Origin: Pirellula sp. SH-Sr6A | Lineage (GTDB): Bacteria > Planctomycetota > Planctomycetia > Pirellulales > Pirellulaceae | DNA length: 64,000 nt | Reading direction: 5' to 3' | Assembly (NCBI RefSeq): GCF_001610875.1 | Contig: NZ_CP011272.1 | Location: forward strand, 3,639,988 to 3,703,987 | In this document: piece by piece, positions 24,455-33,520 of the stretch | Position numbering within the stretch: the first letter of the stretch is position 1 | Layout of the letters: each line of letters opens with the position of its first letter | Notes under the pieces: model-generated | The model's database searches: none | What the model saw: the letters and a program-made list of their open reading frames with translations, nothing else | Told to the model about the DNA's origin: nothing | Program-made: the position numbers and the translations under genes

Positions 24455-25297
24455 TCAAGCATTCAATTGCTGACCGTCCCAGAAAACCGGAAAATTCGAA
24501 CCGATCGTTAGGGTGAATTCGTTACAAACATCCTCGACAATTTCAACGTTGACCTGCTTTTTTCGCCTTACAGCCCCCGAAACGAGCGCTAGGTCGGCGA
24601 TTTGAGCGATCCGACGTGGTATTCCTTCTGCTAATTCTTGGATTCGAGTGATCGACTGTGCATCGAAAATCTCGGGATCCCCTCCCACAGCGGAGATGGT
24701 TAACTCAAAGTACTCAGCGACCAGTCCCAGATCCCACGGGGGCAAGTCCATCCGGAGATCGCTTTGCTCGATTACCCATCGAGGCAGATCGACCAGGGAT
24801 TCTTCGTCCAAGCTCAAAAGGCTGGTCACACCAGGAATACGGGAAAGCCTCGCAAAGAGTTCGAGTTGGGCCTCGGTGATGGCGCTTGTTTCGTCGAAAA
24901 CGAGGATGGTGTGATGACCAACGGTTCTCAAGCTCATCACCATGTCGCTAATGCGCAACACGTTTTGCTCGATGGAACCGACACCGATTGGGCTATCCGG
25001 GTCAAGTTGCTCAAGGGCTTGGCAGGTGAGATCGAAGGGAGTTTGCCCGAGCAATCGGAGCAGGCATGGGTGCTCGTTGGTCGTTTGAAACACACGAGAG
25101 TGCACCAAATGCTGAAGCAGTGTGCTTTTACCCACACCGCTCGGGCCCACGACTAGGCCCAGCTTTTTCCGTTGAGCGACTAAAAAGTCTCCTCGGGCCA
25201 ATGCTTCCTCGACGGAACCAGCCAAGAAAATATCGCGGAAGGACTGTGGAGCGCCGAAGGGATTCGTCTTCAGTTTCCAGTAGCGGAGATAACTCAT
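24455..25297 (-). CDS. ExeA-like AAA ATPase
   Basis: A 280-residue P-loop ATPase. Start MSYLRYWKLKTNPFG at 25297 is preceded by AGAGGCG; the frame continues to 25480 but would then overlap the divergent permease gene. The N-terminal W-x-L/K-NPF pattern is typical of ExeA/GspA-type ATPases. Walker A is GPSGVGKST, Walker B is ILVFDETSA, and the C-terminal part includes LAEGIPRRIAQIADLALV. Relatives assist type II secretion or act in transposition. With no secretin or transposase here, the partner is unknown. Some planctomycete genomes carry several such stand-alone genes. Confidence 0.87.
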   Translation of the reverse strand: MSYLRYWKLKTNPFGAPQSFRDIFLAGSVEEALARGDFLVAQRKKLGLVVGPSGVGKSTLLQHLVHSRVFQTTNEHPCLLRLLGQTPFDLTCQALEQLDPDSPIGVGSIEQNVLRISDMVMSLRTVGHHTILVFDETSAITEAQLELFARLSRIPGVTSLLSLDEESLVDLPRWVIEQSDLRMDLPPWDLGLVAEYFELTISAVGGDPEIFDAQSITRIQELAEGIPRRIAQIADLALVSGAVRRKKQVNVEIVEDVCNEFTLTIGSNFPVFWDGQQLNA

Positions 25298-25466
25298 GAA
25301 CGCCTCTGCGGTTTGAACGTATTTTTTGGTAAAGTTCGGCACGAACGCTTGCAGTGCATGACGGAAATCTGACAACTGGGAAGTTTTCGCGGGAAGATCT
25401 GTATTTTCTTTGAAGATTTCTTCGACCGATGGCCTGCCGCACCCCTTCGCATTACACTCGGTAAGC

Positions 25467-27272
25467 ATGATCGGTCCCATATTTCAAAGAGAAACAGCGA
25501 CGCTTCCTAGGCGGAGCCGTCACTATGTCAGCCGAGTGGTCTTCGCGCTGATGACCTTCGGCATCATTTGCACGACTTGGTTGCTGCTGGCTGGGATTCA
25601 GCCGGTTCAAAACCCGGGCGATCTCGCGCGCTTTGGCGTCCTCATCTTTCAGCTCATCGCACCCTTCCAGCTCCTAGTGCTTATGTTCACGGCGGCGCTG
25701 GCTGGGACGACGGCGGTCAGTCACGAAAAGGACAAACAGACGATCATCTTGTTGTTGATGACGTCTCTCACGAATGCGGAGGTGGTGCTGGGGAAAGTCG
25801 GCGCGGGACTCTTGGCGTCCTTCAACGCATTCTTCGCTTCTCTCCCAGTACTGTTTATGGTGCTGCTTCTCGGGGGTGTTTCGGTCGAGCAAGTCGTCGC
25901 GTGCAGTTGGGTAACCGCTGCAGCCTTGTTCGCCAGTGCGACGCTTGGAGCTACGATCGCTTTTTGGCGCGAGAAGACATTCCAAGCCCTTGCAGTGACC
26001 GCGCTTCTCCTCGCATTTTGGCTCGGCCTCGGGGAGCTTGTGGCATCAGGCTGGATTTCAGTCCTTCCCGCCCGGTTTGCCATGCTCTTCAGCCCGCTCC
26101 GCGCGGTGCTCGATATATGCCAGCCGGTTGCCACGCAAGCCATTCTGGAAGGGGCGAATTGGAACAATGCTTGGTGGTCCGGTGGGGTGATTCTCGGGCT
26201 AGGAGTTCTCTGGCTCTTTATCTCCATCGTCATGCTTCGCGTTTGGAACCCATCGCGTGAACGACGCCCTGTCAGTCATGCGTCTGAATTTTCGGAACCA
26301 GATGTTGCGCCAGAGTTTTTGCAAGGTGCAACGACGGAGCGTGTCGTGAAGGCTTGGAAGAGTCGAGCCCCTCGAACGGTCTGGAACAATCCGATCTTGT
26401 GGCGCGAAATGAAGACTTGGGCGTATGGCCGCAAGATCGTTTTTGTCAAAGCGGCGTACTTGCTGTTTGCCGTGGTGATCGGAATGGGCCTGTATCGCAT
26501 GGTCGATAGCGGTGCCGCGTTGGTATCCACGACCTACCAAGAAGAATTGGTTCCCGCGTCGGTTTCGCTACTGGCTCCCTTCTTTGTATTGTCGCTCATC
26601 CTGGTCAACGCATTGGCAGTCAACTCGATTACGAACGAGCGGGACGGGGGAGCGCTAGACTTGCTCCTCGTCACCGAGATCACACCTGCCAACTTTCTTT
26701 TGGGGAAGATGGTGGGGGTGTTGTACGTGACGCGCGAGATGGTGCTCGCGCCGCTGGCTCTCTGCCTGTTCCTTTGGTCGCAGGGGGGGCTCACGACGGA
26801 GAATTTGTTGTTCACAGTCGTGACCTTGCTGGTCATGAATATATTTGTCGCAATGTTAGGGATTCATTGCGGGATGATTTATTCGCAGAGCCGCGTCGCC
26901 ATTGGCACGAGCTTGGGGACCGTCTTTTTCCTTTTTCTCGGTATCGCGGTTTGCATGCTGATCATGCTGATGTTTCGCGGGTCGTTCGGGCGTCAGCTGG
27001 CGCCGTTCTTGTTCATTATTCTCGGAGGGGGGACAGGTCTGTATCTGGCTTTGGGATCGCGGAATCCATCACCAGCGATCACGCTCAGTTCGTTCCTGTT
27101 GCCGTTTTTGACGTTCTTCGCCATCACTAGTTTCTTGCTGCGCGATCAGGAGATGACGGTGTTTTTAACCGTCGCGATTTCTTATGCGTTCGCCACCGCA
27201 GCCATGATGGTCCCGGCGCTGAGTGAGTTTGATTTTGCGTTGGGACGTGCTAGGACGTTGGATGAAGAATAG
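25467..27272 (+). CDS. ABC-2 type transporter permease, two fused halves
   Basis: A 601-residue integral membrane protein starting MIGPIFQRETATLPRR. The start at 25467 is preferred over 25410 because the family begins with a short cytoplasmic segment carrying a conserved ...RE. The first ~280 residues contain around six membrane helices (LVLMFTAALAGTTAVSHEKD is typical of the family). A soluble loop of about 60 residues follows, then a second permease-like half starting NPILWREMKTWAYGR. So it is a tandem duplication of an ABC-2 permease, as is usual for planctomycete members. No ATPase gene is adjacent. The substrate is unknown. It is divergent from the ExeA-like gene. Confidence 0.88.
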   Translation: MIGPIFQRETATLPRRSRHYVSRVVFALMTFGIICTTWLLLAGIQPVQNPGDLARFGVLIFQLIAPFQLLVLMFTAALAGTTAVSHEKDKQTIILLLMTSLTNAEVVLGKVGAGLLASFNAFFASLPVLFMVLLLGGVSVEQVVACSWVTAAALFASATLGATIAFWREKTFQALAVTALLLAFWLGLGELVASGWISVLPARFAMLFSPLRAVLDICQPVATQAILEGANWNNAWWSGGVILGLGVLWLFISIVMLRVWNPSRERRPVSHASEFSEPDVAPEFLQGATTERVVKAWKSRAPRTVWNNPILWREMKTWAYGRKIVFVKAAYLLFAVVIGMGLYRMVDSGAALVSTTYQEELVPASVSLLAPFFVLSLILVNALAVNSITNERDGGALDLLLVTEITPANFLLGKMVGVLYVTREMVLAPLALCLFLWSQGGLTTENLLFTVVTLLVMNIFVAMLGIHCGMIYSQSRVAIGTSLGTVFFLFLGIAVCMLIMLMFRGSFGRQLAPFLFIILGGGTGLYLALGSRNPSPAITLSSFLLPFLTFFAITSFLLRDQEMTVFLTVAISYAFATAAMMVPALSEFDFALGRARTLDEE

Positions 27273-27349
27273 CGGGAACCCCGGTACGCTAGCTCCGAGG
27301 GTAGAAGGATTTTGAGCGGGCCGCTGCCGTCGCGTGTGCGAATCAGTCC

Positions 27350-28369
27350 TTAGCCCCCTACGTCGTCAGCTCGATAGTCTTCTAGGGCTTCTTGCCAAAG
27401 GGTGGGTGCATCGGTTGCGAGTCGCGCACCGACTTGGCCGATGACGTTCATGCACATGTAGTTGGCTCCACGAGCGGCGATGGCTGGGGAGTAACCGTGG
27501 GTTACGCCATACAAAAACGCACCGGCGAACATGTCCCCTGCTCCTGTTAGATCTTTGGGTTGGCAAGCGAAGGCGGGGACGTGCGTTTCCTCTCCTTCGT
27601 AGTGGACGAAGGCTCCGTGTGGGCCATCGGTTACCACGCAGTGGGGGACCAATTGTTTCAGCCGTTCGAACGCGGCCGCGCTGCTGGTGGATTGCGTGAC
27701 TGCCATCGCTTCGGGGGCATTGCAGAAGAACAAGTCGCAGCTCTTCAGAGCTTCATGCAACGCCTCGCCGAAGACTTGTGGAACGAAGGCATCCGAGCAA
27801 GTGATCGCGATCTTGGTTCCCGATGCTTTGGCGCATTGGATAGCTTCGCGGATGGCATGTTGGCCGGTTGCTGGGTTGGCAAACACGTAGCCTTCGATGA
27901 AGAGCCATTCTGAATCGGCGATACGTCCAGCGTCGACATGTTTTGCGGCCAAGTGGCTAGAGACGGCCAAGCACGTACGCATGGTCCGTTCGGCATCAGG
28001 GGTGATGAGGGCAAGGCAGGTGCCGGTTGGTTCGCCGACGACGATCGGGTTGCCAATATTGATTTTTAGATCGTTAAACTCTTCGGCGTAGTGAAGACCG
28101 TATCGATCATCGCCGACGCAGCCGATGAAGGCGCCTCGTCCTCCCAATTGCGATAGTCCGATGATCGAATTGGCTACCGAGCCTCCGCTGACCAATCGAA
28201 GCTCATGTTCCTTGGTGGAAAGTTTGTCGAGCAATTGCTTTTGCTCGTCCGCTTCGACGAGCCGCATGGTACCTCGCTCGAACTGGAGAGACGCGAACTC
28301 TGCATCGGTGACTTCAATAAAAATATCGACAATCGCGTTTCCCAAACCGCAGACATGATAAGGACGCAT
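27350..28369 (-). CDS. PfkB-family sugar/adenosine kinase
   Basis: A 339-residue ribokinase-fold kinase, starting MRPYHVCGLGNAIVDIF at 28369. The first signature is LVSGGSVANSIIGLSQLGG. The second is LTGAGDMFAGAFLYG near the C-terminus, where the Asp of GAGD is the catalytic base. It most closely resembles bacterial proteins annotated as adenosine kinase, which phosphorylate a nucleoside or sugar using ATP, but sequence alone does not separate adenosine from other substrates. The cytidylyltransferase-like gene lies 150 bp upstream on the same strand. Confidence 0.88.
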   Translation of the reverse strand: MRPYHVCGLGNAIVDIFIEVTDAEFASLQFERGTMRLVEADEQKQLLDKLSTKEHELRLVSGGSVANSIIGLSQLGGRGAFIGCVGDDRYGLHYAEEFNDLKINIGNPIVVGEPTGTCLALITPDAERTMRTCLAVSSHLAAKHVDAGRIADSEWLFIEGYVFANPATGQHAIREAIQCAKASGTKIAITCSDAFVPQVFGEALHEALKSCDLFFCNAPEAMAVTQSTSSAAAFERLKQLVPHCVVTDGPHGAFVHYEGEETHVPAFACQPKDLTGAGDMFAGAFLYGVTHGYSPAIAARGANYMCMNVIGQVGARLATDAPTLWQEALEDYRADDVGG

Positions 28370-28519
28370 GCACTCAGACCTATCTAGCAACCGCAATAAC
28401 GAAATGTAACGAAGGCGTCAGTTTTACAACTTGGCCCGCGGATGTCGATGGAGCGGCACCCCGCTCTCACCGTTTTCGTTGGAATTCACTGCGGCTTTTT
28501 GCATCGAGCAAGGCTCGAG

Positions 28520-29275
28520 CTAAGAGATTCGTTCGGCTACCTGCGCGAGCCGTTGCCAGCAGAGATCTTCGCCGGCGGCTTCGAGGAAGAAGGCCGCGCG
28601 GTCGCGATCTGCGGCCGAATCGAGTCGGAATCGAAGCCCGCCTTTGGACAAGGCTTCTGGGAGGGGGATCCACTTCGATTGGAACAATTCCGGGTTGCGT
28701 CGAATGACCGCAGGGACATCGCATGGTTCGCGATGCAAATTGGCGTCTCGCAGTTTGCTCAAGGCCCGTGCAGCGCACATTTCGCCGACGAGCCCTAGTG
28801 TTTGGAGGGAGAAGCTCGGCTGAGAAGGAGTCATGAAACCGACGAAGTCCGCTTCAGGATTTGCCCAGCCTCGGGACACCAATCGATCCAGCAGTGTCGG
28901 GTCGGTGAAGGGGCACAAGGGGCTCGCAAAAACGATCCACTCGGCGGTGAAACGTTCGGCGACCTCTAACGCCCTTTCGGTGGGGCTGGCATGGACGCTA
29001 GGGATCCAGCGAGCATGGCAAAGGCCTGCTTGGGAAATACGATTGCGATATTGAATCGGACCGGTGACAGCGATGGTGTCGATAAGAGTCGATTCGGCCA
29101 ATCGCCGCACGCACCATTCCAGCAGAGTCAGCCCATCCAATCGCCGCAATGCACCATCGATGCGCGTGACATCGGGTGTGTTCGTGTCATCACAGATCGC
29201 CAAGTCGATCAATGCGATCGTCTGACGTCCATAAGGGGCGCGGGACGTGTAGGAGTCCGTTGTGTTCGCAGCCAT
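28520..29275 (-). CDS. Degenerate acylneuraminate cytidylyltransferase-like protein
   Basis: A 251-residue protein with the overall pattern of NeuA/SpsF-like nucleotidyltransferases: LDGLTLLEWCVRRLAEST, SPTERALEVAERFTAEWIVF, ASPLCPFTDPTLLDRLVS and PCDVPAVIRRNPEL. The N-terminal nucleotide-binding loop of the family (AR..S.RLPGK) is missing; instead the segment reads IALIDLAICDDTN. Loss of this loop would be expected to abolish canonical CTP-dependent activity. It may have another role or bind a different ligand. The assignment rests on pattern rather than on a strong motif. Confidence 0.65.
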   Translation of the reverse strand: MAANTTDSYTSRAPYGRQTIALIDLAICDDTNTPDVTRIDGALRRLDGLTLLEWCVRRLAESTLIDTIAVTGPIQYRNRISQAGLCHARWIPSVHASPTERALEVAERFTAEWIVFASPLCPFTDPTLLDRLVSRGWANPEADFVGFMTPSQPSFSLQTLGLVGEMCAARALSKLRDANLHREPCDVPAVIRRNPELFQSKWIPLPEALSKGGLRFRLDSAADRDRAAFFLEAAGEDLCWQRLAQVAERIS

Positions 29276-29632
29276 ACATAAGCTCCATGCAATTGGAAAT
29301 GGCGGAGAGGAATCGCTCTAAATCAAGATGCAAGTGTCACGGTGTAACTGCTCATCCTAGTCAAGCAATCTGGCTCGCTAGCCAAAGCGTGCAAGCTTTC
29401 TGCAATGTATCCCTCACCGACACCCCACGCAACTATGCGAAACGAAAATTGACACAATGGCAGTGGTCGATGCTAGCTATTGCTGATTGATAATCGACCA
29501 TGTGGGAACCCCCTGTCGCGAGAACTCCGGAACTTCGTTGTCCCTGCTTTACTTTCGCTCAAAGCTGTGCATACTTGCTCCCCCTCCTTCGAAAGGTTCG
29601 GTACTCTTCTTCCCTTTTCGATTCACGACCGC
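29276..29632. other. Intergenic divergent region, 357 bp, no gene supported
   Basis: The region lies between the cytidylyltransferase-like gene (minus) and the TIM-barrel gene (plus). The plus-strand frame is open upstream to 29480, but those ~50 extra codons show no family similarity. A TTGACA is present at 29449-29454 with no good -10 element at the right distance. No RNA gene is apparent. Confidence 0.5.
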
Positions 29633-30457
29633 ATGGCACACGACTGGACAACTCGCCTCTCTGTTGCGGAGGTCTCCACCTTCCGCTGGAGTTTCGAGGA
29701 AGATGTTCTTCGCTATCGCGACCACGGTTACCAGGCGATGGGTGTCTGGCGAATGAAGCTGGCGGACTATGGGGAATCCAAGGGGGCCGAGTTTCTCGCA
29801 GAGCAAAACATGCGTGTCTCGTCGTTGAACTGGGCAGGTGGCTTTACAGGGCATGATGGCCGTTCGTTCCGTGACTCCATGCACGATGCGCTCGATGCGA
29901 TCGAGACGGCTGCCTTGCTCAAAGCGGACTCGCTGGTGATCCTTGCTGGGAGTCGATCGGGTCACACTCGCAATCATGCCAAGAGGTTGCTCACCCAGGC
30001 ATTGAAGGAGTTGTCCGAGGCAGCATCAGCGGTCTGTATTCAGCTGGCTGTGGAACCGATGCACATCGGCTGCGCGCAGGACTTTACTTTCCTCACGTCC
30101 ATTCCAGATACGCTCGATGTGATTGCCAAGATCGCGGCTCCGAACTTGGGGATCGTCTTTGATAGTTATCATCTCGGTCAAGACGAAAACGTCATCGATT
30201 GGCTCCCCGCCATCGTGCCTCTGGTTCGATTGGTGCAATTGGGTGATGCTCGAAGTGCACCGATGGGTGAACAAAACCGTTGCATGCTCGGCGATGGTCG
30301 GCTGCCCATCGGTTCGATGATCCATTCGCTGGAATCGTGCGGCTACAAAGGCTACTACGAAGTCGAACTCGTCGGTGAAGATGTCGAGCATTACGGCTAC
30401 GACAAACTCCTCACCGATTCTCGCCATCGGCTCGAGCAGTTGACCCGAGCTATTTAG
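29633..30457 (+). CDS. Sugar phosphate isomerase/epimerase (xylose-isomerase-like TIM barrel)
   Basis: A 274-residue AP_endonuc_2-type TIM barrel starting MAHDWTTRLSVAEVSTF at 29633. Metal-ligand and catalytic patterns are visible at the ends of successive strands: VSSLNWAGGFTGH, LAVEPMH, LGIVFDSYHLGQDE, VRLVQLGDAR and YYEVELVGEDVEH. Family members isomerise or epimerise sugars and inositols using a divalent metal. The substrate cannot be read from the sequence. It is the only gene of its orientation between two minus-strand groups, so it is probably transcribed alone. Confidence 0.85.
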   Translation: MAHDWTTRLSVAEVSTFRWSFEEDVLRYRDHGYQAMGVWRMKLADYGESKGAEFLAEQNMRVSSLNWAGGFTGHDGRSFRDSMHDALDAIETAALLKADSLVILAGSRSGHTRNHAKRLLTQALKELSEAASAVCIQLAVEPMHIGCAQDFTFLTSIPDTLDVIAKIAAPNLGIVFDSYHLGQDENVIDWLPAIVPLVRLVQLGDARSAPMGEQNRCMLGDGRLPIGSMIHSLESCGYKGYYEVELVGEDVEHYGYDKLLTDSRHRLEQLTRAI

Positions 30458-30502
30458 GGACTATCCGAGAACCATCGGAAGGTGCGGCTAACGCCAGAGC
30501 GG

Positions 30503-32134
30503 TTAGTTTTGGAGCCAAGCAGGAAGGGCGCCGAGTCCCGGTAGTTCGATCAGTTGCACCTTCTCGATGGATTGAATCGCGAGAAGCTGTTCCAGTGCAA
30601 TCTTAGGTGGTACACCATCGAGGTTGAGTACGCCGATCGCGTGCCCGCCCGGCTGGTGGCTCGCCCGTCCGACCGACATCTGCCCGATGTTGACTTGATG
30701 TTGGCCAAACACGGTACCGACCCGGCCGATGATTCCGGGAACATCGGTGTGGGTGAAGAAGAGCATATGCCCATCGAGATACGCTTCGAGTCGATAGTCA
30801 TCGACCGATATCAATCGGGGCATATTGTTTCCGAAGACGGTAACTCCTGCTTTGAGTCGCTGGCCACTGCCATAGACTTCTGCGGAAATCGACGAGGTAA
30901 AGGCTCCGAGGTCGCGATTGCGGTTCTCGGTGAGCTCGATTCCTCGTTCGCGAAGGAGCATTTCCGCATTGATGATATTGACGTCCTCGGACATAGCTCG
31001 CTCGAGGAGTCCGGCACAGAAGGCGGCGGTGAGGAGTTTGGTGTCTTTGTCCGCAACTTCGCCGCGATAATTGAGCTGGCACGAACTGATGCTTCCTTCG
31101 TGCCACTGCGCCATGAGAAGTCCCAATCGATAGGCGGCGTCTAGATTTCCACGGAGGGATTCCAACGTTTTGGGGTCGAGCGCGGCGACATTGACTGCGT
31201 GTCGAATCTCCCCGGTTTTAAAGAAGTTGATCAAGAGTTGAATCCCCTCGATCGCGACTTGGGTCTGTGCTTCTTCCGTGCTTGCTCCCAAGTGCGGGGT
31301 GCAAACGACCCCGGGCATACCGAATAGCGGGCTCTTCGAGCAAGGTTCTTCTTCGAATACGTCGAGCGCTACCCCAGCGATGATCCCTTGTTGAAGTCCT
31401 TCGACGAGGGCTGCCTCCTCGTAGATTCCTCCGCGAGCGCAGTTCACCAACCGAATTCCTTTTTTGAGAAGGTGCAGCTGCTTTCGATTGACGATGTACT
31501 TGGTTTCGTCGGTGAGGGGAGTGTGGACTGTCAAGTAATCCACTTTGGGCAAAATGTCTTGGACGGTATTTACCTTTTCGATACCCAGTTTGACGGCCTG
31601 TTCATCGGAGAGGAACGGGTCGAATGCGATGACTCGCATACCGAATGCCAGGGCTCGCAATGCGACTTCGCGACCGATGCGTCCCATCCCGATCACTCCC
31701 AGCGACTTGTCGGCAAGCTGGGTTCCCATGAAGGACTTGCGATCCCAGCGACCTTCGATGAGGCTTTGGTAGGCAGGAGCCACCGAGCGTGAAAGCGCCA
31801 ACATCAGTGCAAAGGTGTGTTCGGCGGTACTGAGTGTATTGCCTGCGGGGGTGTTCATCACGACGATACCGAGACGCGTTGCGGCATTCTTGTCGATGTT
31901 ATCGGTACCAACTCCCGCTCGGACGATCGCGCGCAGACGCTTGTTTCCCTCGAGCGATTCTGCGGTGATTTTCACACCGGACCGAACGATGGCCCCATCG
32001 AACTCGTTGAGAGACTTTCGCAGTTCCTCACCCTTGAGCCCGGTTCGGACTTCGTACTCAAAACCAGGTTCGGCATTGAGCAAATCAAATCCTTCTTGTG
32101 CAATCGGATCGAGAACAAGAATGCGATAGGTCAT
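30503..32134 (-). CDS. serA: D-3-phosphoglycerate dehydrogenase
   Basis: A 543-residue long-form SerA catalysing the first step of serine synthesis, oxidation of 3-phosphoglycerate with NAD. The nucleotide-binding loop is LGVIGMGRIGREVALRALAF. Catalytic motifs are NCARGGIYEEAAL (Arg), DVFEEEP (Glu) and TPHLGASTEEAQTQ (His). An allosteric-substrate-binding intervening domain (about 320-450) is followed by a C-terminal ACT domain (DVPGIIGRVGTVFGQHQVNI), which could give serine feedback control. Length matches the type I enzymes of Bacillus and Mycobacterium. It lies 90 bp downstream of serC in the same direction, with a strong hairpin in the gap. Confidence 0.97.
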   Translation of the reverse strand: MTYRILVLDPIAQEGFDLLNAEPGFEYEVRTGLKGEELRKSLNEFDGAIVRSGVKITAESLEGNKRLRAIVRAGVGTDNIDKNAATRLGIVVMNTPAGNTLSTAEHTFALMLALSRSVAPAYQSLIEGRWDRKSFMGTQLADKSLGVIGMGRIGREVALRALAFGMRVIAFDPFLSDEQAVKLGIEKVNTVQDILPKVDYLTVHTPLTDETKYIVNRKQLHLLKKGIRLVNCARGGIYEEAALVEGLQQGIIAGVALDVFEEEPCSKSPLFGMPGVVCTPHLGASTEEAQTQVAIEGIQLLINFFKTGEIRHAVNVAALDPKTLESLRGNLDAAYRLGLLMAQWHEGSISSCQLNYRGEVADKDTKLLTAAFCAGLLERAMSEDVNIINAEMLLRERGIELTENRNRDLGAFTSSISAEVYGSGQRLKAGVTVFGNNMPRLISVDDYRLEAYLDGHMLFFTHTDVPGIIGRVGTVFGQHQVNIGQMSVGRASHQPGGHAIGVLNLDGVPPKIALEQLLAIQSIEKVQLIELPGLGALPAWLQN

Positions 32135-32183
32135 GGGAGGTTTTCTGGTTAGCAGTCGGATTCAATTCAAGTCGTGAAGGAGA

Positions 32184-32209
32184 AGAGCGACCGCGAGATT
32201 GGTCGCTCT
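32184..32209 (-). terminator. Perfect 9-bp hairpin between serC and serA
   Basis: AGAGCGACC and GGTCGCTCT form a perfect stem with an 8-base loop, beginning 15 bases after the serC stop codon. No T tract follows. It could be an intercistronic attenuator, a partial terminator or an RNA processing/stability element that sets the serC:serA ratio. Confidence 0.5.
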
Positions 32210-32224
32210 GGATGATTGCAGTCT

Positions 32225-33316
32225 CTACGCGTGCTTCGATGCGAAGTCTCGCATGTAATCAGCGAGCGTTTGAGCGCCCTCCATAGGCATCGCGTTGTAG
32301 ATGCTGGCTCGGATGCCGCCCACGCTGCGGTGACCTTTGAGCGAATCGAGTCGATGGGCTTTGGCGCCATCGAGGAACGCTTTTTCGAGTTCTTCGGTGG
32401 GGAACCGGAAAGTAACGTTCATCAGGGATCGATCCTCTTTGCGAGCGTGTCCCAAGTAGATGGAGGGAGATGCATCGAGCGCATCGTAGACCAGTTTGGC
32501 CTTCTTTTGGTTATGTGCGTACATGGCATCGAGTCCACCGATGGTCGATTCCACCCATTCTGCGACCAATCCCAGGACATAGACCGCGAAGGTAGGAGGC
32601 GTATTCCACATGGAGCCTTCCTTCGAGTGGTTGTTGTAGTTGAGGTAGCCGGGCAATTGGTCCGACGAACGGGCGAGTAAATCGCGGCGGATAACGACGA
32701 CGGTGACCCCCGCGGGGCCGGCGTTCTTTTGAGCGCAGGCGTACATCAAACCATACTTTTGAATATCGACCGGGCGGTACAAGAAATCGGACGAGGAATC
32801 GCAGACCAAGGGGGCAGGGGAGGTGAGATCATTTGGGAATTGAACTCCCTGGATAGTCTCGTTGCTGGTGATGTGGACGTAGGCTGCATCCGGCGAAATC
32901 TTCAGTTCTCCGTCGTTCGGCAACCGGTCGTAGTTGGTAGCGGCGGCGTCGTAGAGGACTTCCGTGGCGCCTTCCTTTTTCGCTTCGGCCAGTGCGTACT
33001 TGCCCCAAGACCCGGTCAATACGTACTGGGCGGGACCTATTTGTCCACGCAGAAGGTTCATGGGGATCATCGAGAACTGGAGTCGCGATCCCCCTTGCAG
33101 GAACAGAACGTCGTACTCGGCGGGGATGTTGAGCAAACGGGTCAACCGTTCTTTCGCCGCGTCCTGGATGGCGATGAATTGCTTGCTCCGGTGCGAAATC
33201 TCCATGACCGAAGCGCCGCAACCGGGGAGGCAGAGCATTTCGTCCCGAATGCGTTCCAACACAGGAACTGGCAGTACAGCCGGGCCGGCAGAGAAGTTAT
33301 AAAGTCGTTTTTCCAT
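32225..33316 (-). CDS. serC: Phosphoserine aminotransferase
   Basis: A 363-residue PLP-dependent enzyme that converts 3-phosphohydroxypyruvate and glutamate to phosphoserine and 2-oxoglutarate. It begins MEKRLYNFSAGPAVLPVPVL, the classical SerC N-terminus; the frame extends to 33391 but the start at 33316 is clearly right. The PLP lysine lies in GLMYACAQKNAGPAG, and the SerC C-terminal signature SLKGHRSVGGIRASIYNAM is intact. Together with serA downstream it supplies two of the three serine-pathway steps; serB is not in the window. Length matches the E. coli enzyme. Confidence 0.97.
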   Translation of the reverse strand: MEKRLYNFSAGPAVLPVPVLERIRDEMLCLPGCGASVMEISHRSKQFIAIQDAAKERLTRLLNIPAEYDVLFLQGGSRLQFSMIPMNLLRGQIGPAQYVLTGSWGKYALAEAKKEGATEVLYDAAATNYDRLPNDGELKISPDAAYVHITSNETIQGVQFPNDLTSPAPLVCDSSSDFLYRPVDIQKYGLMYACAQKNAGPAGVTVVVIRRDLLARSSDQLPGYLNYNNHSKEGSMWNTPPTFAVYVLGLVAEWVESTIGGLDAMYAHNQKKAKLVYDALDASPSIYLGHARKEDRSLMNVTFRFPTEELEKAFLDGAKAHRLDSLKGHRSVGGIRASIYNAMPMEGAQTLADYMRDFASKHA

Positions 33317-33520
33317 GGTTTCTGTTATCGAGCGTTCGTCGGCGTCGGATGTTCGGAGTAGTTCTCGGTTTTCCCGGTGCTGGTATTGCATCGCGGTTGC
33401 GGCTTTCGGGGCCCAGCAGGAAAGCCCGGAATTTTACGGCCATTTTCACTATTGCGGAAGGACTGATCCTTTCCGCTTCATGAATCGAACTTATGTGTCA
33501 TCCTTCGCGAGTCACTCGTT
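33317..33520. other. Divergent serC/ubiD promoter region, 204 bp
   Basis: It holds the promoters of the serC-serA operon (minus) and the UbiD gene (plus). No consensus hexamers or operator palindrome stand out to the eye. Confidence 0.4.

Noticed and set aside
24455-25297. ExeA-like ATPase as a transposition (IstB/TnsC-like) component
   Set aside because: No transposase, terminal inverted repeats or target duplication found nearby.
29449-29482. TTGACA as a promoter for the TIM-barrel gene
   Set aside because: No acceptable -10 hexamer at 16-18 bases; kept only as a note.
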